A stretch of 64,000 nt of DNA from Paraburkholderia hayleyella. Its GTDB lineage: Bacteria > Pseudomonadota > Gammaproteobacteria > Burkholderiales > Burkholderiaceae. The position numbers and the translations under genes were made by a program. Location of the stretch: contig NZ_QPES01000001.1 of NCBI RefSeq assembly GCF_009455685.1, forward strand, positions 2,976,001-3,040,000, read 5' to 3'. The notes beneath the pieces were generated by a model. The model had not been told where the DNA came from. It was given only the letters and a program-made list of their open reading frames with translations, and did not search any database. Below are positions 41,368 to 50,793 of this stretch, piece by piece; positions within the stretch are counted from its first letter, which is position 1, and each line of letters opens with the position of its first letter.

Positions 41368-44300
41368 CGGGCGCCAGGCGTTCCGTTCAGTCGAACCTAT
41401 CGCACCTATCGCCCACATCGCCCCCCGCATTGCTCCCCGCGCATCGGCCACGGCCCTCATCCGGGCTTGCCTGATCTGCCTTCATCTACTGCTCCTGCCC
41501 CTTAGCCCGGCGCAGGCTAGCGCCGGCTTGCTGCATCCCGCGGGCCAAGGCGCCACCACCCGCTTTCCAACCAGTCTCACACCCGGCGATGCCGCCTGGT
41601 TGCAACGTCATGGCCCGCTGATCGTCGGCATGTGGGGCGAGGACTACGCGCCGTTCCAGTTCCGTTCAGGCAATGAAACCGTCGAAGGCATTACCGCCGA
41701 ATACTTGCTCTTGCTGGGCAATGCACTTCAAACCCAGGTGCAGGTTCGCTGGTTTGCCAACCGCGCTGAAGCGTTCGCGGCCTTGAGCTCGCATGAGATC
41801 GACATCCTCAGCCTGCTGGGGCCGTTGGCTCCGGCCGAGAGCAGCACGCTCGCCAGCGCGACCTATCTGCGCGCACCGCTGGCCGTAGTGCGCCGCGCGG
41901 GGCCTGCCCCCACCAGCTATGGCGCGCTGGAAGGCCGTGGCGTGCAGCAGGGCACTCAGCTCCTTTCGCCGCAACACCCCTCGCTCACGCATGTGCCATC
42001 GCTCTACAAGGCGCTCGAAGCCGTTTCGCTGGGCCACGCCGATTACTACGTGGGCGATCTGGTCGCCGCGACCTATTACATCGAACAAGGGGTCTTTCTG
42101 AACCTGCGCGTGGCACGCACGGAACCCGCCGAAGTCCGCTTTGCGCTGGTCGTCAACCGCGACCGCCCGGCGCTGGCGCGCGTGCTGGATGCCGGGCTCG
42201 ATGTGATTCCGCAATGGATGCGCCTCAGCCTCCTGCGCCGCTGGGCTGCAGGCGCGGCGCAGGACATGGAAAACGGCAAGCTGCCGCTGACCGATGCCGA
42301 GCGCCGCTGGATCGAAACCCATCCGGTAGTGCGCGTCGGAATCGATGCCGCCAATGCGCCGTATACCTTCATTGATTCGTCCGGCGAGTTCGTCGGCATG
42401 TACGCCGACCTGCTCAAACTGATCAGCCGCCGCATCGGGCTGCGCTTTGAAGTGGTCCCGCGCGATACGGTGAACGAGGTCGAAAACGACCTGCGCGCAC
42501 GTCGTACCGATCTCGTGACGACGCTGATTCCCACTGCCGCCCGCCATACTTTTATGTCGTTCACCACGGCAGTCCAGCCGATGGCGTGGGCCATCGTCAC
42601 GCAGCCTGCCGCAACCTCGATCAGAGGGCTCGGTAGCCTTCGCGGCAAACGGCTGGCGCTGATGCATGGGCATGGCATGACCGACCTGATCCGCACGCTC
42701 TACCCCGATATCAAGCTGATCCCGATACGCACGGCAACCGATGCGCTCGATCTCGTCGCCCGCGACCATGCGGATGCCGCGCTGCTCAGCATGGCCAGCG
42801 CCAGTTACGCCATTGAACGTTATTTCGATGGCCGTCTGCACATCGCCGCCACGGCACTCGATGGCCCTGATCAAGCCCGCTTTGGCGTCAGCACCGGGAT
42901 GCCTGAATTGCTCGGCATCCTGAACAAATCGCTGCTCGCCATGGCGCCCTCCGAGCGCGCGATGCTCGCCTCGAAATGGCTGGTCAATATCAACTACCCC
43001 ACGGGCACCTGGGACAGCTTGCGCCGCTCGGTGTTTCGCTGGCTGCCGTGGGTGTTCTGCGCCCTGGCGCTGATCATCGGCTGGAATAGCTTGCTGCAAT
43101 ACCAGATTCGCCGCCGCAAACAGCTCGAGAGCGAACTGCGTATCGCGCGCGACGTCGCCGAACGTGCCAGCGCGGAGAAAACCGATTTTCTGGCTGTCAT
43201 GAGCCACGAAATCCGCACGCCCATGAACGCGGTGATCGGTCTGCTGGAAATGGCGCACCGGCGCGCCCGCGCGGGCATTGCAGATGCCCAGCCGCTAGCG
43301 CTGGCCGAAGCCTCCGCGCGCAGTCTTCTGGATCTGGTGGGTGGCCTGCTCGATTTGAGCAAGATCGAAGCGGGCGAGCTCACGCTCGCGCCCCGTGCGA
43401 TTAACCTGCATGCGCTGCTGGCCGATACCACTACGCTCTTCACGCAGGCCGCGCAGGCAAAGGGCTTGCATTTGCGGCACAGCATGGCGCCGGAAGTCCC
43501 GGAATGGGCATGGCTCGATCCCACACGGTTGCGGCAAATCGTGGCCAATCTGCTGTCAAACGCAATCAAGTTCACCAGTCAGGGCAGTGTCACGCTTGAC
43601 GTCCAGCTTGCGCCCCATCCTGAGGACAGCACTCAGCCCGCGGTGCTGGTCATCACGATCAGCGACACGGGCCCGGGCATCGCCGCCGCTGAGCTACCCC
43701 TGATCTTCGAGCCTTTTCACCAGGCCTCATCGCCCGCGGCCCATATCGGCACTGGATTGGGGCTCGGCATCGTCAAACGCCTGGTGTTGCTGATGGATGG
43801 CCAGATCACGCTCACCAGCGAGCCCGGACACGGCACCGAGGTCACCGTTAGCGTGCCGTGTCCAGCCGCCAGCGGCGAGGCCCAGGCTCACACGCAACTG
43901 ATTTTCGCCAGCGCCCCGCTGCGCATCCTCGCGGTGGATGATCATCCGGTCAATTTGCGCATTCTGTCCGACCAGCTTGGCTGGCTTGGCTATCACCCTA
44001 TTGCAGCCAGCAACGCGCAAGACGCCCTGCAGCGGATCGCCGAAGGCGTCGATCTGGTCATGACCGATTGCAACATGCCCGGCACCTCAGGGGTCGAGCT
44101 GACGCAACGCATCCGTGCCGACGAGGCGGCCCAGGGCAAAACCCGCTGCCCGATAATCGGCTACACCGCGAATGCGCTTTCCGAAGCGCGTGACTCGTGC
44201 CTGGCGGCTGGAATGGACGATGTTCTCGTGAAGCCACTTGATCTGGCACAGATCAGTCATGTGCTCGCGCACTGGTTTCCAGGACGGGTGGGCGGGCATT

Positions 44301-44698
44301 GGCAAGACAATGTATCCGCCGCATCCGTTCCGCAGCCCTTTGCGACCCCTGGTTTAGCTGAGAGCCTGCAAGACGACAGCGCCGCGTTAAGCAAAGCCGT
44401 CGCGGCCGGCGCATGGCGCGACGTCGCTGATCTATCCCATCGCATTCGTGGTGTCGTCAGTTGCACACTGGCCGATGCGGACCTCGACCAGGCCTGTCTG
44501 GTACTCGAAATGCAGGCCCTGCGGGGCACGCCCGCACAAGCAGCCATCGTCGCGCAAAGCGCGCGCGTCGTGAAGTTGCTAGCGCCTCATGCGGCGCCGG
44601 CAACGAGCAGCGAGATCATTGAGTACGATGGACATTCGAATCATCAGGCTTCACTCTCGAATATGTTCGATGGTGGCCGGAAAACAAAATCGTCATAG
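41348..44698 (+). CDS. Hybrid sensor histidine kinase, BvgS/EvgS-like
   Basis: 1116 residues. Order: N-terminal membrane segment or signal (about 36-58), two tandem periplasmic solute-binding (Venus flytrap) domains (about 75-310 and 315-555), transmembrane helix (about 562-585), dimerisation domain with phosphoacceptor H620 (FLAVMSHEIRTPMN), ATPase domain (NLLSNAIKFTSQG, DTGPGIA, GTGLGLGIVKRL), receiver with D907 (VMTDCNMPGTSG) and a C-terminal phosphotransfer domain with H1031 (LSHRIRG). This is the BvgS/EvgS phosphorelay layout but without a PAS domain between the membrane helix and H620. It senses a small molecule or pH in the periplasm and passes phosphate to the regulator upstream. Confidence 0.94.
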   Translation: MKPVLSSGRQAFRSVEPIAPIAHIAPRIAPRASATALIRACLICLHLLLLPLSPAQASAGLLHPAGQGATTRFPTSLTPGDAAWLQRHGPLIVGMWGEDYAPFQFRSGNETVEGITAEYLLLLGNALQTQVQVRWFANRAEAFAALSSHEIDILSLLGPLAPAESSTLASATYLRAPLAVVRRAGPAPTSYGALEGRGVQQGTQLLSPQHPSLTHVPSLYKALEAVSLGHADYYVGDLVAATYYIEQGVFLNLRVARTEPAEVRFALVVNRDRPALARVLDAGLDVIPQWMRLSLLRRWAAGAAQDMENGKLPLTDAERRWIETHPVVRVGIDAANAPYTFIDSSGEFVGMYADLLKLISRRIGLRFEVVPRDTVNEVENDLRARRTDLVTTLIPTAARHTFMSFTTAVQPMAWAIVTQPAATSIRGLGSLRGKRLALMHGHGMTDLIRTLYPDIKLIPIRTATDALDLVARDHADAALLSMASASYAIERYFDGRLHIAATALDGPDQARFGVSTGMPELLGILNKSLLAMAPSERAMLASKWLVNINYPTGTWDSLRRSVFRWLPWVFCALALIIGWNSLLQYQIRRRKQLESELRIARDVAERASAEKTDFLAVMSHEIRTPMNAVIGLLEMAHRRARAGIADAQPLALAEASARSLLDLVGGLLDLSKIEAGELTLAPRAINLHALLADTTTLFTQAAQAKGLHLRHSMAPEVPEWAWLDPTRLRQIVANLLSNAIKFTSQGSVTLDVQLAPHPEDSTQPAVLVITISDTGPGIAAAELPLIFEPFHQASSPAAHIGTGLGLGIVKRLVLLMDGQITLTSEPGHGTEVTVSVPCPAASGEAQAHTQLIFASAPLRILAVDDHPVNLRILSDQLGWLGYHPIAASNAQDALQRIAEGVDLVMTDCNMPGTSGVELTQRIRADEAAQGKTRCPIIGYTANALSEARDSCLAAGMDDVLVKPLDLAQISHVLAHWFPGRVGGHWQDNVSAASVPQPFATPGLAESLQDDSAALSKAVAAGAWRDVADLSHRIRGVVSCTLADADLDQACLVLEMQALRGTPAQAAIVAQSARVVKLLAPHAAPATSSEIIEYDGHSNHQASLSNMFDGGRKTKSS

Positions 44699-44753
44699 TA
44701 ATGACTGAGCGGAACACAGATCCGCTTGCAACCAGCAAAGAAAGGTATCTAAC

Positions 44754-45188
44754 ATGAAAAAAACTCTATTCGCCGCAATCGTTCCGTTTGTTCTGTTGAG
44801 CGCAACCAGCGCATTCGCTGGCGGTACACAAGACTGCGCGACACGCGCTAACGCCATCCAGGCGCAAATCCAGGCAGCCAAGCAGTTCGGCAACACCAAC
44901 CGCGTTGCTTCGCTCGAAGGCGCACTGGCACAAGTCAAGGCCAATTGCACGAACGCAGGTCAGGCAGAACGCGCAAACCGCAAAGTCCAAGACAAACAAC
45001 GTGACGTAGCCAAGGCACAAAACGACGTACGTCAAGCAGAAGAAAAACTGCGCGAAGCACAAGCTCGCGGTGATTCACGCAAGGTCCAGAAAGCTCAATC
45101 GAAACTGTCGGAAAAGCAGGATCGGCTGCGTCAGAAAATGGATGACCTGAGCGCCGCTCAAGGTGATGCAGCTGCTCTGCGTGGTTAA
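44754..45188 (+). CDS. DUF1090 (YqjC-like) periplasmic coiled-coil protein
   Basis: 144 residues with a signal peptide ending at AFA-GG. Mature part: DCATRANAIQAQIQAAKQFGN then a long charged helical region (VQDKQRDVAKAQNDVRQAEE, QKAQSKLSEKQDRLRQKM) forming a coiled coil. The two Cys residues (in QDCATR and KANCTNAG) may form a disulfide. Family function is unknown; E. coli YqjC is a periplasmic stress-related protein. Located 55 bases after the kinase gene with its own AAGAAAGG site and followed by a terminator. Confidence 0.9.
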   Translation: MKKTLFAAIVPFVLLSATSAFAGGTQDCATRANAIQAQIQAAKQFGNTNRVASLEGALAQVKANCTNAGQAERANRKVQDKQRDVAKAQNDVRQAEEKLREAQARGDSRKVQKAQSKLSEKQDRLRQKMDDLSAAQGDAAALRG

Positions 45189-45226
45189 GCAGCAGATGTA
45201 GTTTCTGTTTCAAGTTTTTTGTGTTG

Positions 45227-45258
45227 CAGGAACAGGGGGCATAAGCCCCCTGTTCCTG
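45227..45258 (+). terminator. Terminator between the DUF1090 and usher genes
   Basis: Perfect 14-base stem (45227-45240 with 45245-45258), 4-base loop, followed by TTTGT. The usher start at 45265 lies 6 bases beyond it, so usher expression must depend on readthrough or antitermination unless a later start is used. Confidence 0.85.
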
Positions 45259-45264
45259 TTTGTC

Positions 45265-47907
45265 GTGAGCGTAGAAGTTTTGGTTCGTAAAGGTTCGATC
45301 TACTCCGTCTGGAGCATGTTGCTGCTTGCACCCGTCGTGAGTTACGCCGGCGAATCGCCCCCCTCGTCCGAGGATGGCGATGCCGAATTCAACGTAGCTG
45401 TCCAGCGCGCGTTGACCGATTACGGTAAGCGCGAAGCGAGTACCGCTCAAAATTGGGATATCGCCGAAGCTGGCGCCTCGTCCCCCTCACAGGGTCAGGC
45501 ACGGGCTAAGGCCGATGTAGCTGACGATGCCGAGGCCGACGTTGAAGCCGAAGCCAATGCCGACTCGAATCACGCCGTCCCAGACAACATCATTGAGCTA
45601 GCGATCCAGCGTGCGCTTTCAGGTGAAGCCAGCGACAGCGACGATCCCGCTCCTGCCGAGGACACCGATCCGGGGGCGGCAGCGGACCCGACCATCAAGG
45701 TTGCGGTCTATGTCAACGGACACTGGCATGGTTATTCGTGGCTGCGGATCAATGAGCACGGCCACCCTTGCGCGGAGATCGCCGACTGGCTGTCATGGGG
45801 CGTCACGCCCATCACCCGTTTTGTCCAGGAAGACGACACTCAAAACCCTTACTGCATGATTCCCCAGCGCTTGCCTAAGGAGCAAACCGTCAAGCCAGCC
45901 GATGATGATGACGACGACGATGACGATGAAGACGCCGCACAGTTGCACTATGACAAGCTGCGCCAGCAGCTCACCGTGCGGGTCGATTCATCATTGATGA
46001 GCCGCTCGCGGGGGAACGTGCCCGCGTGGCGCCTGGCCTACGGCATTCCGGCCGTGCGCTTCGATTACCAGCTCAATGGCGCGCAAAACACCGGTAACAA
46101 TTTCTCCGATGCTCAACGTCATGCAACGCTTTACGGCGCTTTCGACCTCGGAGCAAACCTGGGCCCATGGCGCTTTCGCACGAATCACACCTACTCGCGC
46201 GAAACCACCGGCAAACCCTCCTGGGAACGCATAGCGACTTATTTGCAACGCGACATCGTGCCGTGGCGCAGCAAGCTGCTCATCGGCGAGGGCAGCACCG
46301 ACAGCCTGCTGTTCGACAGCATGCCATTTGCGGGAGTCCAGCTGATGTCGGAAGACAACCTGCTGCCCGATTACCTCGCGGCATTCACCCCGGTAGTGCG
46401 CGGGATTGCGAAAAGCACGGCCGAAGTTTCCGTGCGCCAGCACGGCCTGCTGTTCTATCACGCGGTCGTCGCGCCAGGTACGTTCGCGCTCTACGATGTC
46501 CGGCCACCATCGAGCAGCGGCGACCTCAACGTCACCGTGCGCGAAGCCGACGGCACGGAACACACGTCGATCGTTCCGTACATCGCCATGCCGCTGCTCG
46601 TGCATAACAAGGTGGTGAAATACGCGATCAACTTCGGCCGCTATCGCCGCACCTCCCTGCGCCCCGACTTTACCCAGCCCGAATTTGTGCAAGCCACCGT
46701 GGGCATGGGCTTGCCCTACCGGATCAGCACTTTCGCCGGTGTGCTCAACGCGCGCGGCTATCGCAGCCTGGCAGCGGGCGTAGGCTGGGACCTGGCGGCG
46801 GCAGGCGCGCTCTCGCTCGACGTCACCCGCTCCAACGTGAAAGCCGCGATGCTGACCGATACGCCTAACGGCAACCGCATTCGCGTGCGTTACGCCAAAT
46901 CGTTCGCCTCAACCGGAACCGGGATCAACCTCGACTTTCGCCGCTATGTGGGCGGCCATTTCCGCTCGCTCGAAGACGTGCTGCAACGGCGCGTCGATAT
47001 CGATACCTACCGCGACCTGTTTGGAGAAGATTCCGATGGCCTGTTTGACGGCGGCGACATTCAATCGTGGGTGGCCGACCCCAGCCCACGCACGCGTATC
47101 CGTCTGGATATGCAGCAAAACGTCGGCGATACCGGCAACGTGTACGCCACGCTGAGCGACAACAGCTTTGGTGGCAAACAGGCCCGGATGCAGTCGTTCC
47201 AGCTAGGCGGCACCTGGTACGGTGACCGGTTCGATGTCGATACGCAAGTCGGATTAAAGCGCAGGGCAGGCACAAACAGCGTCTCGTTTCAGGTCAACCT
47301 GTCGATCCCGCTGGCCCTCAAGAAGCCTAACCAGACCATGCGTTACGCGGCAACCGTCACCCGCGACGACGACGGCGCGCTAACGTGGGGCAACCAGTTC
47401 TCCGGTTCGGCGCTGCGCGACTACCGGCTGAATTACACGTTGAACCAGCAGCAATCGAAAGCAGCCGGAACCGAAGGCAACGCAAGCGCTTCCTATCAGG
47501 CCGATGCCGCACGCATGGATGCGGGATACGGGCAAGGCAAGGGATATCGCAAGGTGAGTCTGGGCGTCTCCGGAAGCGTCGTCGGCTACAAAAACGGCGT
47601 GGTGTTCGGGCAAAACCTTGGCGACACCATCGCCATCGTCGATGCCCCGGGCTACCCCGATGCCAGTGTCGATGGCCAGCTCTCGACCCGTACCGATTCA
47701 CAGGGCCGCGCCATCATTTCGTATCTCACGCCTTACCGGATCAACCGGTTAGGCCTCGACAGTCTTGAACTCGGAGAGGGCCTCGACTATCACACGCTGT
47801 TCAGGGAAGTGGCGCCAGTGTCAGGCGCGGTGATTTACGTTCCGATCAAGCCCCAGCCGCTGGTCCCGATTAAACCTCCAGAACAGGGGCAGTCAATAAG
47901 CCGCTGA
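45265..47907 (+). CDS. Orphan outer-membrane usher, truncated after the barrel
   Basis: 880 residues from a GTG at 45265; an internal ATG at 45316 would give a shorter signal sequence (MLLLAPVVSYAG). After the signal come ~110 acidic Ala/Asp-rich residues (with two VQRAL / IQRAL repeats), an usher N-terminal domain (VAVYVNGHWHGYSWLRI, with a Cys pair), a run of nine Asp, and then a PapC/FimD-type barrel (GANLGPWRFRTNHTYSRE, IGEGSTDSLLFDSMPF) with a plug (TFALYDVRPPSSSGDLNVTV). It finishes with YLTPYRINRLGLDSLELGEG, PVSGAVIYVPI and a 20-residue Pro-rich tail. Canonical ushers have two further C-terminal domains here; they are absent. No chaperone or pilin gene lies nearby. Confidence 0.85.
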   Translation: MSVEVLVRKGSIYSVWSMLLLAPVVSYAGESPPSSEDGDAEFNVAVQRALTDYGKREASTAQNWDIAEAGASSPSQGQARAKADVADDAEADVEAEANADSNHAVPDNIIELAIQRALSGEASDSDDPAPAEDTDPGAAADPTIKVAVYVNGHWHGYSWLRINEHGHPCAEIADWLSWGVTPITRFVQEDDTQNPYCMIPQRLPKEQTVKPADDDDDDDDDEDAAQLHYDKLRQQLTVRVDSSLMSRSRGNVPAWRLAYGIPAVRFDYQLNGAQNTGNNFSDAQRHATLYGAFDLGANLGPWRFRTNHTYSRETTGKPSWERIATYLQRDIVPWRSKLLIGEGSTDSLLFDSMPFAGVQLMSEDNLLPDYLAAFTPVVRGIAKSTAEVSVRQHGLLFYHAVVAPGTFALYDVRPPSSSGDLNVTVREADGTEHTSIVPYIAMPLLVHNKVVKYAINFGRYRRTSLRPDFTQPEFVQATVGMGLPYRISTFAGVLNARGYRSLAAGVGWDLAAAGALSLDVTRSNVKAAMLTDTPNGNRIRVRYAKSFASTGTGINLDFRRYVGGHFRSLEDVLQRRVDIDTYRDLFGEDSDGLFDGGDIQSWVADPSPRTRIRLDMQQNVGDTGNVYATLSDNSFGGKQARMQSFQLGGTWYGDRFDVDTQVGLKRRAGTNSVSFQVNLSIPLALKKPNQTMRYAATVTRDDDGALTWGNQFSGSALRDYRLNYTLNQQQSKAAGTEGNASASYQADAARMDAGYGQGKGYRKVSLGVSGSVVGYKNGVVFGQNLGDTIAIVDAPGYPDASVDGQLSTRTDSQGRAIISYLTPYRINRLGLDSLELGEGLDYHTLFREVAPVSGAVIYVPIKPQPLVPIKPPEQGQSISR

Positions 47908-48345
47908 GGGTTTCGATGACGCGACGATGCCCGGACGAAAAAAAACCCGAACATCTGTTCGGGTTTAATCCACCCATGGAGGAGGTGGAGGAGACATGAG
48001 GTGAATGCCACGCTGCGGCAATCAATATTTTTGATTATATGAAGCGACCTGTTTTAACGCAAGAATGTTTGCAGAGCATAATCAAAACCTGTCTCACGAA
48101 ATATTTAACTGCTTTTTTATATTTAAATTTTCTTTTTAAATCAGCACACTACATTATTCATATTATTTATCTTCGCATTACAGCTAGAACAAGATGCCTA
48201 ATTTATCCTATGCCTTATGCATTAATCATTGACATTATCGCGGCACGATCAGGCCAATCAGGGCTTGAGTTGGACCCAGAGCAAGACCGTCATCGGCGGG
48301 CTACAATGCCGTCTCGAATTTAAGCCGGGCAGGCTGGAGTCAAAT
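47908..48345. other. Intergenic region with an AT-rich block
   Basis: 438 bases: usher terminator at 47943-47966, then from about 48010 to 48240 strongly AT-rich DNA with no recognisable gene, then the osmC upstream region. A frame at 48039-48323 encodes a hydrophobic peptide without family resemblance. Confidence 0.5.
47943..47966 (+). terminator. Rho-independent terminator of the usher gene
   Basis: Ten-base stem AAACCCGAAC/GTTCGGGTTT with a 4-base loop, flanked by A-rich and T-rich ends, 35 bases after the usher stop. Confidence 0.87.
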
Positions 48346-48768
48346 ATGGAATGCAAAGTAAGCTGGATGGGGCAAGACGGAATGGCGTTCATCGCTGAGA
48401 CAGGCAGCGGACATCTGGTATCGATGGACGGAGCGCCGGAAGGCGGCGGCCGCAATCTCGCGCCGCGCCCCATGGAAATGGTCTTGCTTGGCACGGGAGG
48501 CTGCACGGCCTATGACGTCGTGATGATCCTGAAAAAGAGCCGCCAGGAGATTGCCGACTGCACGGTGACCCTCAAGGCCGAACGGGCCAGCGAAGATCCC
48601 AAGGTCTTCACGAAAATCCATTTCCACTTCACGGTAACCGGCAAGAACCTGAATCCGGCAACAGTCGAACGAGCGATCAACCTCTCGCATGACAAATACT
48701 GCTCGGCGTCAATCATGCTGGCCAAAACCGCTGAGCTGACGCATTCGTTCGATATCGTTGCGCTTTAA
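48346..48768 (+). CDS. OsmC/Ohr-family redox protein (YhfA-like)
   Basis: 140 residues from the ATG at 48346 (TGGAG about 8 bases upstream). Redox cysteines C53 (LLGTGGCTAYDVV) and C119 (SHDKYCSAS), the family's peroxidatic and resolving pair. It lacks the strongest Ohr signatures and is closest to the OsmC subgroup with E. coli YhfA. Likely detoxifies organic hydroperoxides in the cytoplasm. Monocistronic. Confidence 0.92.
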   Translation: MECKVSWMGQDGMAFIAETGSGHLVSMDGAPEGGGRNLAPRPMEMVLLGTGGCTAYDVVMILKKSRQEIADCTVTLKAERASEDPKVFTKIHFHFTVTGKNLNPATVERAINLSHDKYCSASIMLAKTAELTHSFDIVAL

Positions 48769-48936
48769 AACAAGGCCGCTTCGGCCGGGCATTCATTCCT
48801 GAGCGGGTACGGCACAACCCGCTCATCTCCTCACCAGTCATGATCGTCACACCGCTTTTCAACCTGGCCCCCATGATCACCCGTGAACTGGACGGCCTCC
48901 TTGCCGCGCAAGTCCGATGCTCAAGGCGCAGCTGAA

Positions 48937-49311
48937 ATGAAGCGAGGTCTGCACGTTGCCGAATCATTAGGCGTGGCGCTTGAGCGCGCAGGTCGAACCG
49001 GGGCAAACCAGCGCACGGTGGTTGCGCACATCAAAGGATCCGATATCCGGTGGTGGGGCGGCAACATTGACGCGTGGCATCCTGACGAAAAACTGCTCTC
49101 ATCAAGCGCTTCTCTGGATGCCTATCGAAAGCTCCTGAATGAATTCAAAAGTGGCCGGATGCCGAAGGCACACGCTGTAATGGTTTACAAAGATGGGACA
49201 TTTGCGTCCGTCATGCTCGGTATCAGAACAGACATTGAAGCAGACGAGTTCCTGAAGGAGGCCATGAGTATCGTCCGGCTTCGAAGCCCGCACGCCTGGT
49301 TAAAAGCATGA
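48937..49311 (+). CDS. Hypothetical protein between osmC and rnpB
   Basis: 124 residues from the ATG at 48937; a GTG at 48883 would add 18 residues. Composition looks like a real soluble protein: helical start (GLHVAESLGVALERAG), a segment SDIRWWGGNIDAWHPDEKLL, and a possible strand-helix end (VMVYKDGTFASVMLGIRTDIEADEFLKEAM). No family recognised. The upstream 100 bases look like degraded coding DNA, so this could be the surviving part of a longer gene. Confidence 0.5.
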   Translation: MKRGLHVAESLGVALERAGRTGANQRTVVAHIKGSDIRWWGGNIDAWHPDEKLLSSSASLDAYRKLLNEFKSGRMPKAHAVMVYKDGTFASVMLGIRTDIEADEFLKEAMSIVRLRSPHAWLKA

Positions 49312-49462
49312 ACCAACGGAAACAGCGCCAACCTGGGTGTTGAGGCGAAGCACAATCGGCTTTCCGTCATGTTTCTGGACGATTTGAGTGCTCATCGCAC
49401 TTAAGCCAGGCACGGGCGCGCCGCCTTTGGCCTTTGGCCCATTTCAATTTTGGCGAATAAAA

Positions 49463-49496
49463 AAATGCCGGCGTCACACATGTGACGCCGGCATTT
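49463..49496 (-). terminator. Rho-independent terminator of rnpB
   Basis: Perfect 16-base stem (49463-49478 with 49481-49496) followed on the minus strand by TTTTTATT. It lies 10 bases beyond the inferred 3' end of RNase P RNA. Confidence 0.9.
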
Positions 49497-49506
49497 CCAT
49501 GAGGAG

Positions 49507-49920
<414 letters not shown>

Positions 49921-50793
49921 TGCGGGCGATTCTAACATCGCTGCCTGCGACATCCCGATGGCGTCCCCGACGGAACACGGCGAGGTCGTCATAAAACGCG
50001 GGATTTTCGTTATCGGGCCACCAGCCGGGAATACCCAGCACCGGCAGAGGCGCGAACAAGCGGCTGCTGAGTTCGGGCAATGCCTTCAGCGCCTGGCTCA
50101 CGGTCTCGTCCAGCCAGGCCTCGCGTTGCCGCAGTGGCCAGGAAAAATACGCCGCAGGCGCAGCGACAACCCATGCATGCGCTGTGCAAGCCTTATACGG
50201 CGACACCAGTTTTTCCAGCAAGGCATGGCCGAAGCAGCGCACTTCGCAGCGCTGCCCCCAGGATGCACGGCAGGCGAGCAGCAAGGTGGGCCAGTCGAAC
50301 GCGCGTAACGCCTGGCCCAACGCCGGATCGCTACAGACGAACAGCGCCGCGTTTTCGTCGAAGAGCGTCAGCGCATCGCGCTTGCTGCCACGCGTCGGGC
50401 CGATGCCTTGAGCGTCGATGGCCTCTGCCTGGCGCGCGTTCAGCACCGCCTTGATCTGCGGGAACTGAAACCAGACCAGCGCGTTGAAAAAATCATGCAG
50501 GTTATGACGCGTCGGCACGCATCCGGTAGCCGCGATATGTGCCTCATAAGACATCTGCGCGGGCAGCTCATGCTGCGCGATAAACGCCAGAGGACGCCCG
50601 TATCCCGTGCGCTGGCCGACAAGATCGGCGTCGGCATTCAGCGCCGCCAGCCAGGCGCGCTCACCCGCCCGCGCCGCCTGCTGCCAGCGCTCGCCACGTA
50701 ACGCCAGCGGGGCGAACCATGGCTTCGACCAGTCGAGCGCGTCGAACACCGGCGACACTCGCTGCATAAACTCGTCCACCCTCAACGCCGCCC

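Noticed and set aside
41666..43258. A 530-codon antisense frame inside the hybrid kinase gene
   Set aside because: Composition is typical of antisense shadows (Arg/Gly/His/Asp-rich) and no start signals are present; the sense kinase domains are clear.
48039..48323. A 94-codon frame downstream of the usher
   Set aside because: Crosses the AT-rich block and then GC-rich DNA with a sharp change of composition; no start signal or family.
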